The translations under genes and the position numbers were made by a program. Under the pieces are notes generated by a model. That model did not search any database and was not told the DNA's origin. It worked only from the letters and a program-made list of their open reading frames with translations. A stretch of DNA of 64,000 nucleotides from Sphingobium sp. TKS. Lineage in GTDB: Bacteria > Pseudomonadota > Alphaproteobacteria > Sphingomonadales > Sphingomonadaceae. Positions 26,649 through 36,000 of the stretch are shown in pieces. Positions within the stretch are counted from its first letter, which is position 1; each line of letters begins with the position of its first letter. The stretch lies in assembly GCF_001563265.1 (NCBI RefSeq), contig NZ_CP005083.1:4185858-4249857 (forward strand). The letters are read 5' to 3'.

Positions 26649-26672
26649 GCGCATCGGGGCTTGCCGATGCGC
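26649..26672. repeat. Perfect 9-bp palindrome in wzc/oxygenase divergent region
   Basis: GCGCATCGG and CCGATGCGC around a 6-base spacer (GGCTTG). It lies 98 bases upstream of the wzc-like start and 146 bases upstream of the divergent oxygenase start, so it could be an operator or a leader hairpin. No trailing T-run is present, so a terminator is unlikely. Confidence 0.5.
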
Positions 26673-26817
26673 ATAGGTGCTAACCCTTCGGATCAAGGGG
26701 AGACCTCTGCTCTGGCTAGACATTTCTGATGTGTGTCTGACTATTCCGGGTCGCCCATTCCGCGCCATTGTGCCGAACTTGATCGAGGATAAGAACGCTC
26801 CGCACAGGGGAGCGCCG

Positions 26818-27798
26818 ATGATCGCGGAACTGGCATATCAGGATCTGGAGCCGGGTTCGCTGGCCCGGCTGTTCGGCGCGGGCCATGCGGCGGTGCTGGT
26901 GCGCTGTCCGGAGATCGTGGCCGAACTGTGGCGCGGGCTGCTGGAGGATTCGGCCGAACAGATGCCGTGGGAAGCGCCGCTGATCGACATTGCGCGCAAC
27001 TATCATGGCAGCGGCGACATCACCGCCAGCCTGGGCGACCTCTTCTATTTCCAGCCGGGACGGCACGGTTATATTGCGCGGAAAATGGCGTTGTCGCGGG
27101 ACGATCGGAAGAATCAAGTCACCGTTTGCCCCGCCTATTTCGTGCAGGGGGGGCACCATTATACCCCCCGTCAGGCGGTGCTGGACCAATGCTGGGCCAT
27201 CGGCCGGCGGCTGATGGCGGCGCTGGCGCCCGAAGGCGCGCCATCCAGAGATTTCCAGATCGTGGTGCAGCGGCTGAAATATCAGGAGAGCATGCGCGAT
27301 TTCGACCGGCTGGACGCTTTGGCCCGCAATTCGCTGGGGCGATGGGGACGAACGGGCTGTGCGCTGGACGAAAGGCGGTGGCAGGCGGCGGGGATGCTCA
27401 GCCCGCGCGGGCTGTCCGATCTTTACGGGCTGCTCGCTGACATGCCCCTCATCGGACGGCTGCTCCGGGGCATCAACCGCATGGCGCTGCGCCGCGACCG
27501 CAGCCGGGACATCGCGCCGGGGCAAAGGCTGATCGAAGGGGCGCATTTCGACTATCGCTATTTTTCGGCGCTCTGTGGTCAGCGGGACCAGATACTGACC
27601 CAGGTCTTTGCCAATGGGCGGTGGGTCGACCTGCCGATCGACCGCGCGACACTGGCGGTCTTTCCGGGCAGCATGGCGACGCAGGCTTATGGCGTGCGGC
27701 ATGTGCTGCATCGCGTGCTGCATGTGGAAAGGGACGGGCAGAGCCGGGCGGGCAATCCGCGCACGGACAATGTGACGTTGCTGATCGGGTCGGTTTGA
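26818..27798 (+). CDS. Putative Fe(II)/2-oxoglutarate-type oxygenase (isopenicillin-N-synthase-like fold)
   Basis: 326 residues from ATG 26818, preceded by AGGGGAG. The C-terminal part reads like the double-stranded beta-helix of the IPNS group: H243-F-D245 in GAHFDYRYFSAL, then LTQVFANGRWVDLPI, then LAVFPGSMATQAY, then H298-R-V. This gives the H-x-D...H iron triad with normal spacing (53 residues) and the family's H-R-V. The N-terminal half has no clear match. The 2-oxoglutarate-binding Arg is not certain. It stands alone between divergent wzc-like and convergent polymerase genes. An EPS- or lipid-modifying oxidation is a guess. Confidence 0.6.
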   Translation: MIAELAYQDLEPGSLARLFGAGHAAVLVRCPEIVAELWRGLLEDSAEQMPWEAPLIDIARNYHGSGDITASLGDLFYFQPGRHGYIARKMALSRDDRKNQVTVCPAYFVQGGHHYTPRQAVLDQCWAIGRRLMAALAPEGAPSRDFQIVVQRLKYQESMRDFDRLDALARNSLGRWGRTGCALDERRWQAAGMLSPRGLSDLYGLLADMPLIGRLLRGINRMALRRDRSRDIAPGQRLIEGAHFDYRYFSALCGQRDQILTQVFANGRWVDLPIDRATLAVFPGSMATQAYGVRHVLHRVLHVERDGQSRAGNPRTDNVTLLIGSV

Positions 27799-27819
27799 CC
27801 GAGGATTATCGGATCGTCC

Positions 27820-29148
27820 CTAAAATTCCGGCAAAGGCTGCGGCCCCACGGGCCGGGCGTAGATCAGCCGGGCGGCGTCGGACTGGACCGGGCGGCGCTG
27901 CGCATAGGTGGCGGCGAGCGCGACCATGACCGGCATCACCCACATGCGCGAATACATGTGCGGATAGGACAGGGTGTAGATCAGGAACACCAGCACCACC
28001 GCCGCCGCCATCGCGCCCTTGTCACGGCTGATGCGCAGGCCGTTCGCCGCCAGCAGGATGATGAGCGCCAGCAGGATGATGAGGCCACAAAAGGCGATCG
28101 CCCCGCCCTCGTTCCAGATCAGCAGGAAGAGATTGTGCACCGGATTGTCATAGGCGGACAGTTCGCGATAGCGGTCGACGCCCATGCCGATGATCGTGTT
28201 GTCCTCGGCAAAGCCCCAGGCTTCCTCGATAAGCTGGGACCGGTTGATGAAGGTGCCGGCCTGCCCGATATCGCCGCTTTCCACCGCATTGCCGACGCGT
28301 TCCTGAAAAGCCTTGGGCAAGGGGGCGCCGCTGGCGAGGAACAGGCCGGCGGCCACGCCCGCGACAAGCCCAAGACGGAATATATAGCGCACGCCCATCA
28401 GCATCAGCGTCGTGGAGATCGCCAGCAGCGAAGCGGCGAAGCCAGTGAAGGAGGCGCTGAGCATCAGACCCCAGAGCAGCAGGATCAGGCAGGCGAAACC
28501 GCCAAGGCTGCCGATCAGCCGGTGGCGCATCGAATAGAGCAGCATGGGCAGCGAAAAGGCGACGACCGCGCCGTTGGGATTGGGCTGGCCCGCCATGGAT
28601 CCGAGGCGGCCATTGCCGGTGATGAAGCCGTCGCCCAGCCAATGCAGCGTATCGTGGAAGGTGAGGAAGAAGCTGGCGGCGATGCCGATGACTTCGGAAC
28701 AGGTGATGCCCAGCATGAAGATCAGCGGGGCGATGCGGACCGTCTTTTCCTCCTGCTGCATCAGCAGGATCGGGATGAAGAGGAAAGCCACCGTATATTG
28801 CAGGGCTATGTTCACCCAGCGCAGGGGATCGCCGTTGAACACCGATCCAACGAACAGCCCGCCCAGCATCATGACCAGGCCCGTAAGCCAGAAGGGGGTG
28901 AGCGAGCGGAACGGCGTGACGCTGAGCCGCCCGCGCAGGCCGGAAATGGCGAAGCTGATCAGGAAGAAGAAATCGGAAAAGGTGAGGTTGATCTGCCCAA
29001 CCCGCAACAGACCCCAGCCGCTGAGGAAAATCGCGATAAGCAGGCAGTAGCGGGCGATCCTGTCCCAGATCTGCTCATGGGCCAGGATATCGGGCCAAAT
29101 GGCCGTCGCTGAAGGGGCATGGGGGGCAGGGCTGGCGAGAGTCGTCAC
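27820..29148 (-). CDS. O-antigen ligase / Wzy-type polymerase family membrane protein
   Basis: 442 residues from GTG 29148. Longer reading to 29,451 would run through the divergent sulfotransferase start, and no other start codon lies between. About 12 membrane segments are visible. The Wzy_C-like region has a large periplasmic loop with FINRSQLIEEAWGFAEDNT, IIGMGVDRYRELSAYDNPVHN and the family's H-N-x-(F/L) motif (VHNLFLLIWNEGG). It joins repeat units on the periplasmic face, or ligates polymer to an acceptor. No clear ribosome site precedes the GTG, so the start is tentative. Confidence 0.85.
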   Translation of the reverse strand: MTTLASPAPHAPSATAIWPDILAHEQIWDRIARYCLLIAIFLSGWGLLRVGQINLTFSDFFFLISFAISGLRGRLSVTPFRSLTPFWLTGLVMMLGGLFVGSVFNGDPLRWVNIALQYTVAFLFIPILLMQQEEKTVRIAPLIFMLGITCSEVIGIAASFFLTFHDTLHWLGDGFITGNGRLGSMAGQPNPNGAVVAFSLPMLLYSMRHRLIGSLGGFACLILLLWGLMLSASFTGFAASLLAISTTLMLMGVRYIFRLGLVAGVAAGLFLASGAPLPKAFQERVGNAVESGDIGQAGTFINRSQLIEEAWGFAEDNTIIGMGVDRYRELSAYDNPVHNLFLLIWNEGGAIAFCGLIILLALIILLAANGLRISRDKGAMAAAVVLVFLIYTLSYPHMYSRMWVMPVMVALAATYAQRRPVQSDAARLIYARPVGPQPLPEF

Positions 29149-29341
29149 GGGGCGAAAGGCTGCGCCCGGCGCGGGCGGCGCGCAAACGCCCTTCGGGGCA
29201 GGGCGAAAGACGATTTCAGCCAGCCGGACTATCCGAATTTGCCGGCGGATCAGCCTTGTGATCCGTTGAAATGCGTGGGGGACTGACGGGATAAGTGCGC
29301 CTGAGCGCCGCCGGACCGGCAGGGCGCTTCGTGCGACAAGG

Positions 29342-30355
29342 ATGACCTTGGTGACGGATGCGATCCTGCCCCTGCGCGATGCCGAAACGCCCTTGAGGAC
29401 GGAGCCGACCGTCAAAGCCGCATCCCGCACCGCGGAACGGGCCACGGTCAAGCTGATCTATGTCGCGGGCTATGGGCGGAGCGGCACGACGCTGATCGAC
29501 ATCGCGCTGGGCGAGCATCCGGCGATCATGGGCGCGGGCGAGGTGACGACTCTGGCGCGGCATGTGTGGGACAAGGACGAATATTGCGCCTGCGGAGCGC
29601 GGGTGCGGGACTGCCCGGAGTGGAAAGCAATCGTGACGCGCTGGACGCAGGGCGAGCCGGAGGGCTTTCTGGCGGGCTATCGCCGGACGCAGAAATGGAC
29701 CGAGGCGCTGGTCGCGCCGGGGCGGCTGTTCAGGCTGCCGGGATGGCAGGATCACAGGCGCCGGACGGTGAAATTGCTGCGCGGCATGGCGATGGTGTCG
29801 GGGCGGCCGATCCTAGTGGATTCGTCAAAACTGCCGGGGCGGGCCTTTGCGTTGGCGGCGATGCCGGGGATCGACCTGCATGTCGTGCATGTGGTGCGCG
29901 ACGGGCGCGGCGTCGCCTGGTCGCTGATGAAGGGGCACAGACAGAGCGTCGAGAAGGGCGTGCAGCGGGAATTGCGGCCCAAACCGCTGCTCTACACGGC
30001 GCTGCGATGGTCGATGGTGAATCTGGCGGCGGAATGGCTGTGCCGCCGGGTCGGGCCGGGGCGCAGCATTCGCGTGCGCTACGAGGATTTCGTGGACGAT
30101 CCGCGTGGGGAGATCGGGCGGATCGTGGCGCTGGTCGGGGAAACGCCGCATCTGCCCGCCGCCGACCTTGCCCCCTTCGAACCGCAGCATCAGGTCGCGG
30201 GCAGCCGTCACCGGATGCAGAAATCGCTCACCATCCGGGGCGACGACAAGTGGAAGCGGGAAATGCCGGGTTGGAAGCAGCGGCTTTTCGCCTTTTTGTG
30301 CGGGCCTTTGCTGCGGCGCTACGGCTATGCGCTGCGCAGCGGGGACGCGTCATGA
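29342..30355 (+). CDS. Sulfotransferase-family protein with CxCG/CxxW motif (third of three)
   Basis: 337 residues. The PAPS 5'-loop is VAGYGRSGTTLIDIAL, and the 3'-phosphate motif is HVVRDGRGVAWSLMKGHR. The Cys motif EYCACGARVRDCPEW is typical of a bacterial group found near EPS genes. SIRVRYEDFVDDPRGEIGRI follows. ATG 29342 has AAGG directly adjacent, while GTG 29351 has AAGGA 8 bases before it, so the real start may be three codons later. Its stop overlaps the lyase ATG (30,352-30,355). It heads a three-gene rightward unit. Confidence 0.86.
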   Translation: MTLVTDAILPLRDAETPLRTEPTVKAASRTAERATVKLIYVAGYGRSGTTLIDIALGEHPAIMGAGEVTTLARHVWDKDEYCACGARVRDCPEWKAIVTRWTQGEPEGFLAGYRRTQKWTEALVAPGRLFRLPGWQDHRRRTVKLLRGMAMVSGRPILVDSSKLPGRAFALAAMPGIDLHVVHVVRDGRGVAWSLMKGHRQSVEKGVQRELRPKPLLYTALRWSMVNLAAEWLCRRVGPGRSIRVRYEDFVDDPRGEIGRIVALVGETPHLPAADLAPFEPQHQVAGSRHRMQKSLTIRGDDKWKREMPGWKQRLFAFLCGPLLRRYGYALRSGDAS

Positions 30356-31686
30356 GGCGGCTTTTGATAGGAGTCCTGCTGCCCGTCGTGATGGCGGGCT
30401 GTTCGGGCGCGGGCAGCGAATCGCGGGCGCAGCCGGTGAAGGGCGAGCCGGCCTTTGCGGGCGCGGTCGGCTATGGCGCGGCGGCGAAGGGCGGGCGCGG
30501 CGGGCGGGTCATCGCCGTCGATACGCTGGCGGACAGCGGGCCGGGCTCCTTGCGCGCCTGCATCGACGCTTCAGGGCCGCGTGTGTGCGTGTTTCGGGTG
30601 AGCGGGGTGATTCGCTTCGCCACCCGGCCGCCGGTGATCGCCAACCCCTATCTCACCATAGCCGGGCAGACGGCGCCGGGCGGCGGCATCGTCATCGCCC
30701 ATGCGGGGGGCGAAGTAGGGCGCACGCCAATCCTGATCAAGAACAGCCACGACATCGTCATCCGCCATATCCGCGTGCGCAACGACCGCACCGGCACCCA
30801 TCGCGGCTCGGAGGACAGCTTCACCATCGAAAACAGCCGCCAGGTCATCATCGATCATGTGAGCGCAAGCTGGGCGCGGGACGAACTGATCAACGGCTAT
30901 GGCGACAATGACTGGATCACCATCAGCAACAGCATCTTTGCCGAAGGGATTCCGCGCCACGACAAATGCGCGCTGCTGGCGAGCGATCCCAAGGGGCCGC
31001 AGCATCTGAGCTTCATCGGCAATATCTGCGCCCATAATGGCGACCGCAATCCGGACCTGAATTTCCCGCCCGGCTCCTGCGCGGAGGTGATCAACAACAT
31101 CCTCTATAACGGCCAGTCGGAATTTGCCGAGATCTGGGAGAGTTTCGGCGGCGTGCCCGTCTCGCTGATCGGCAACAGCTTCATTGCGGGGAAGAACACC
31201 CGGCCCGACACGGTCGGCGTGGCGCGCAACGTCATGGGATCGAAGGGGGTCGCCAGGGTCTATCTGGCCGACAACCGCTTCGACGGGGATTTCGTGCATC
31301 TCTCCCCGCTGCTCAAGGAGGCGGAGGTGGATAAGCCCCCCTGCCCCGCCACCATCGCGGCGGAACCGGCGGACGCAGCCTATGAGGCGGTGCTGAGCGA
31401 CGCCGGCGCCTTCCCCCGCGATCCGTTCGACCGGCGGATCGCCCATCAGGTGCGCGAACGCAAGGGCCATATCGTCAAGCAGCCCGGCATCATCGACGAG
31501 CCCGCGCCCGGAACGCCCTATCCTGACGCGGATGGCGACGGCATGGACGACCTTTGGGAAGCGCAGCATGGCGCCGATCCGCGCAAGGCCGATCCCTGGG
31601 GCGATGGGGATAGGGACGGCGTGGCCAATCTCGGCCAGTTCCTCGACCAGCGCTCCCGCGATCTGATGGACGGGAGGGCGGGATGA
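30352..31686 (+). CDS. Pectate-lyase-like right-handed parallel beta-helix lipoprotein
   Basis: 444 residues. Signal peptide with lipobox VMAGC (Cys about 17). FAGAVGYGAAAKGGRGG and VIAVDTLADSGPGSLRACI match the N-terminus of PL1-like pectate lyases. Beta-helix rungs follow (TIAGQTAPGGGIVI, DIVIRHIRVRNDRTG, IENSRQVIIDHVSAS). A C-terminal Ca-binding repeat DADGDGMDDLWEAQHG and GDGDRDGVANLGQF resembles thrombospondin-3 motifs. It probably cleaves or trims an acidic polymer, perhaps the locus's own EPS (inference). It overlaps genes on both sides by ATGA. Confidence 0.83.
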   Translation: MRRLLIGVLLPVVMAGCSGAGSESRAQPVKGEPAFAGAVGYGAAAKGGRGGRVIAVDTLADSGPGSLRACIDASGPRVCVFRVSGVIRFATRPPVIANPYLTIAGQTAPGGGIVIAHAGGEVGRTPILIKNSHDIVIRHIRVRNDRTGTHRGSEDSFTIENSRQVIIDHVSASWARDELINGYGDNDWITISNSIFAEGIPRHDKCALLASDPKGPQHLSFIGNICAHNGDRNPDLNFPPGSCAEVINNILYNGQSEFAEIWESFGGVPVSLIGNSFIAGKNTRPDTVGVARNVMGSKGVARVYLADNRFDGDFVHLSPLLKEAEVDKPPCPATIAAEPADAAYEAVLSDAGAFPRDPFDRRIAHQVRERKGHIVKQPGIIDEPAPGTPYPDADGDGMDDLWEAQHGADPRKADPWGDGDRDGVANLGQFLDQRSRDLMDGRAG

Positions 31687-32864
31687 ACGCGCCTTTGCCC
31701 CGGCTTACCTCTGCCGACGCGGCGGGGGACAAGCGCCTGCGCATCTGCTTTCCCTTCTCCGGGGACAGTATCGGCGGCAGCCATATTTCGGTGCGCGGGC
31801 TGATGGAGCATCTCGACCCGGCGCTCTACCGGCCGATCGTCGTCACCGAAGTCCTCGGCGGCATGATCGCCAATTTCTTCGCTGGGTATGAGCAGTTGGA
31901 CGATCCCGCTGCCCACGGCCTGTTCGTGCCGGGCGAGGCCTTCACCCTGCGCAAGTTCGGGCGGACGCTGGCCGGGTTGCTGCCACGGGCGCGCTTCCTG
32001 CGGCGCAACCGGATCGACATCGTCCATGTCAATGACGGGCGGAGCAGCGCCAATTGGGCGCTGGCGGCGCGGATGGCGGGCGCGAAACTGGTCTGGCATC
32101 ATCGCGGCGATCCCGGAGCGCTGGGTCTGCGCCTCCTCGCGCCCGCGCTCGCCAGTCGCGTTCTGGCGGTGTCATCCTTTGCGCTGCCGCCCAAGGGTCT
32201 CTGGTCGGCGCGGGACCGGGCGTCGGTGGTGCACAGCCCGTTCGACACCAGCCTGGAGGTCGATCGGGCCAAGGCCCGCGACGCGCTGATCCGCGAATTG
32301 GGGGTAGCGCCCGACACGCTGCTGCTGGGCTATTTCGGCGCCTTCGTTCCCCGGAAGCGGCCCTTGCTGTTCGTCGATATGATCGCGCGGCTGAAGGGGT
32401 TGAGTGGGCGTCCCGTCATGGGCCTGATGTTCGGGGAGGCGCGCCTGCCCGTCATGGATGTCGCCCTGCGCAGGCGGATTGCGGAAAAAGGCGTCGGGGA
32501 TCGGGTGAAGTTGATGGGCTATCGCACGCCCGGCCCCTTCTGGATCGCCGCCTGCGACCAACTCGTCGTGCCCGCCGTGGGGGAACCGTTCGGGCGGACG
32601 CTGGTGGAGGCGATGCTGGTCGGCACGCCCATCGTTGCGGCACGCTCCGGCGGCAATATCGAAGCGCTGGAGGGAGGCGTCGGGATATTGGTCGAACCCG
32701 ACGACGCGGAAGCTCTGGCGCGGGCCTGCGAAGGTCTGGGTGACGCCCGTCCGATGGCGCTGGCGGCGCAGGCCGATGCGCGCAGCCGCTTCAGCGAAGC
32801 TGCCCATGCTACGAAGGTCAGCGCGATCTACGAAGCGTTGCGGCTGTGTGCTAAGGAGCAATAA
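31683..32864 (+). CDS. Glycosyltransferase family 4 (fourth GT4 of the locus)
   Basis: 393 residues. The N-terminal GT4 loop is ICFPFSGDSIGGSHISVRGL. DIVHVNDGRSSANWALA, LVWHHRGDPG, and LLGYFGAFVPRKRPLLFVDM follow. The donor-site EX7E is in GEPFGRTLVEAMLVGTPIVA. The acceptor domain sequence differs from the other three GT4 proteins, so it probably makes a different linkage. It is translationally coupled to the lyase (31,683-31,686). A palindromic repeat follows the stop and may end transcription. Confidence 0.9.
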   Translation: MNAPLPRLTSADAAGDKRLRICFPFSGDSIGGSHISVRGLMEHLDPALYRPIVVTEVLGGMIANFFAGYEQLDDPAAHGLFVPGEAFTLRKFGRTLAGLLPRARFLRRNRIDIVHVNDGRSSANWALAARMAGAKLVWHHRGDPGALGLRLLAPALASRVLAVSSFALPPKGLWSARDRASVVHSPFDTSLEVDRAKARDALIRELGVAPDTLLLGYFGAFVPRKRPLLFVDMIARLKGLSGRPVMGLMFGEARLPVMDVALRRRIAEKGVGDRVKLMGYRTPGPFWIAACDQLVVPAVGEPFGRTLVEAMLVGTPIVAARSGGNIEALEGGVGILVEPDDAEALARACEGLGDARPMALAAQADARSRFSEAAHATKVSAIYEALRLCAKEQ

Positions 32865-32872
32865 AGTGTCGC

Positions 32873-32898
32873 CGTGTTCCTGCGAAGGCAGGAACACG
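32873..32898. repeat. Short palindromic repeat (REP-like), copy 1
   Basis: Perfect 11-bp arms CGTGTTCCTGC/GCAGGAACACG around GAAG. It is the same design as the elements at 39,748, 47,806 and 62,261 (arm core TTCC(C/T)GC, loop GAAG). It lies 9 bases after the GT4 stop, where it could also act as a transcript end or 3' stabiliser. Confidence 0.75.
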
Positions 32899-33039
32899 AT
32901 TCAAAACCGGATGAACGCCCCTACACCCATCGGCGCACTCCCGATGGAGTAAGCCTTATCCCTATGCCCCCACCGCGCCCGCGCCATTTGAAGCTACAGC
33001 TTTGCGACCTTTCATGAGGACGCTGGATAGGGGGCGAGC

Positions 33040-36000
33040 ATGGCGAATTTTTTCAATGTGGTGGGCAGCCAGACCATCATGGCGGGCAGCGAAAAGGATC
33101 AGTTCTTCGCTTTCACCCGACTCGCCAATCTGGACATGGTGCGCCCCGACGCGGTGCTGACGCAGCTCGTCTGGAACTCCGCGATCCTCACCGGCAGCGG
33201 CACGGCCTATCAATTGACCGCGACGAATATCCAGATTTCCATGGACATGCTGATGGGCGGCAGCGGCACGGACGTCATCTACGGGTCCAACCTGTCCGAC
33301 GCGATCTTCTACAATAATGGCGTGATTTCCGGCGGCTTCGGCAGCTTCGACAATATCGAGCAGTTCTGGCTGGGCGACGGCGACGACATCATCGACCTGA
33401 CGGCGCACGGCGCGGGCGGCATCGATTATGCCAAGGACGTGCTGATCCAGGCAGGACTGGGCAACGACGTCATCATCGGTGGCGCGGGCAAGGACAATCT
33501 GCAGGGCGATGGCGGCAACGACATCATCTTCGGCTGGCGCGGCAGCGACACCGTCTCCGGCGGGGCGGGCGACGACCTGCTCTATGGTGACGATCTGGGC
33601 TTCAACGGCATCGCCGGGGACGACAATATCGACGGCGGCGCGGGCAACGACATCCTCTATGGCGGCCGCGGCAGCGACAAGATGACCGGCGGCGATGATG
33701 ACGACATCCTCTACGGTCAGGCCGGGGGCGACAATCTGTCGGGCGGGACCGGCAATGACACGCTCTATGGCGACGATGCCGACACCAACAGCAACGACAT
33801 GCTGAACGGCGATGCCGGCAACGATGCGCTCTATGGCGGCGCGGGCAATGACGAGCTCTACGGCGGCACGGGCGACGATCTGCTCCATGGAGGCGACGGC
33901 AACGACTATATGCATGGCGGCGCGGGCAACGACACGATCCTCGCGGGCGCGGGCAACGACGTGATCGACGGCAGCGCCGATATCGACACCATCGTCTTTT
34001 CCGGCAACCGGATCGACTATGCCTTCACGCTGCAGACCGACGGCAGCTTCATCGCGGTCGACCAGCGCGCCGGATCGCCCGAGGGCAGCAAGACGATCCG
34101 CAATGTCGAATATTTCCAGTTCGCGGACATGACGAGCCCATCGGCGGCATTGAACGCCCCGCCGGTCATAACCTCCAATGGCGGCGGCGCGAGCGCGGCG
34201 CTGGCCATCGATGAGAATGGCACGGCGGTCACCATCGTCACCGCGACCGATCCCGATGCGGGGCAGACGGTCGGATTCTCCATCGTCGGCGGCGACGATG
34301 CCGCCCTGTTCGCCATCGATGCCGTGACGGGCGAGCTGCGCTTCATCGCCCCGCCCAATTTCGAAAGTCCCGCCGATGCCGATGGCGACAATGTCTATCA
34401 ACTGATCGTTGCCGCCAATGACGGCAATGGCGGGGTCGACACGCAGACGCTGTCCGTGACCGTGCGCGACGTGCCGGACGGCTTTGCGCCGATCATCACC
34501 TCCAATGGCGGCGGGGCTTCAGCGGCAATTGCGGTCAATGAGAATGCGATCGCCGTTACCAGCGTGACGGCGACGGACGCGGACGGGCCGTCGATCAGCT
34601 ATGCCATAATCGGCGGAGCGGATGCCGCGCTGTTCACCATCGATGCGGCAACCGGCGCTCTCGTCTTCAAGACAGCGCCCGATTATGAATCGCCCGCCGA
34701 CGCCGATCACAATAATGTCTATGACCTGATCGTACAGGCCAGCGACGGCACCAACAGCGACCAGCAGGCGCTGGCCGTCACGGTCGCCAATCTCAACGAC
34801 AATGCGCCGGTGCTGACGTCCTTTGGCGGGGCGGCTTCGGCGGCCTTGTCGGTGGCGGAAAACAGCCTGCTTGCCGCCACGGTGCAGGCCAGCGATGCCG
34901 ATGGAACCGCACTCAGCTACAGCATCAGCGGCGGAGTGGACGCGGCGCTTTTCACCATCGACGCGGCGACCGGCGCGCTGAGCTTCAAGACCGCGCCCGA
35001 TTATGAAGCGCCCGATGACGGCGATGGCGACCGCATCTACAATGTCATCGTCAGCGCCAGCGACGGCGCCAACAGCGTCGCGCAGACGCTGGCGATCACC
35101 GTCACCAACCTCAATGACAATGCGCCGGTCATCACCTCCAATGGCGGCGGCGCTTCGGCGGCGATCAGCATGGCGGAAAATGCCGGTGCCGTGACGGTCG
35201 TGGCCGCCACCGACGCCGACGGCACGATGCCCGGCTTTGCCATATCGGGCGGAGCGGACGCGGCGCTGTTCGCCATAGACGCGGTGACGGGTGCGCTGTC
35301 CTTCATCAATCCGCCCGATTATGAAAACCGGCTCGATGCCGATGGCGACGGCGTCTATCAGGTGACGGTGCGCGCGACCGACGGCAGCCATGTCGACGAC
35401 CAGTCGCTCTCCATCATCATCACCGACGTCGCGGAAGGCGGCAAGACGATCACCGGCTCCTCGGGCAACAACCTCATCAGCCCGACGACGACCGTGCTCG
35501 CCTATCAGACGACCGCGCTCAACGACACGATCTACGGCCTTGCCGGCAACGACACGATCGATGGCGGCGCGGGCGCCGATTATATGGACGGCGGCGCGGG
35601 CAACGACATTTTCACCGTCGACATCTTTTCGGACGACGGCTTTGCCGGGAATGACGATCAGGTGATCGAGCTGGCGGGCGGCGGCAGCGATCTTGTCTAT
35701 GCCTCGGTCAGCTATCGCCTGGCCGCCAATGTCGAGAAGCTGACGCTGACCGGCGCGGCGGCGATCAACGGCTTTGGCAATGAACTGGCCAACAGCATCA
35801 CCGGCAATGACGCGGCGAACCTGCTTTCAGGCGGGCTGGGCGCGGACATCCTCTATGGCATGGGCGGCGCCGACATGCTGGACGGCGGGGACGACAATGA
35901 CAAACTGTTCGGCGGCGACGGCAATGATGCGCTGGTCGGCGGCCTGGGCGACGATTATCTGGACGGCGGTGCGGGCGCCGACAGCATGACCGGGGGGCTG

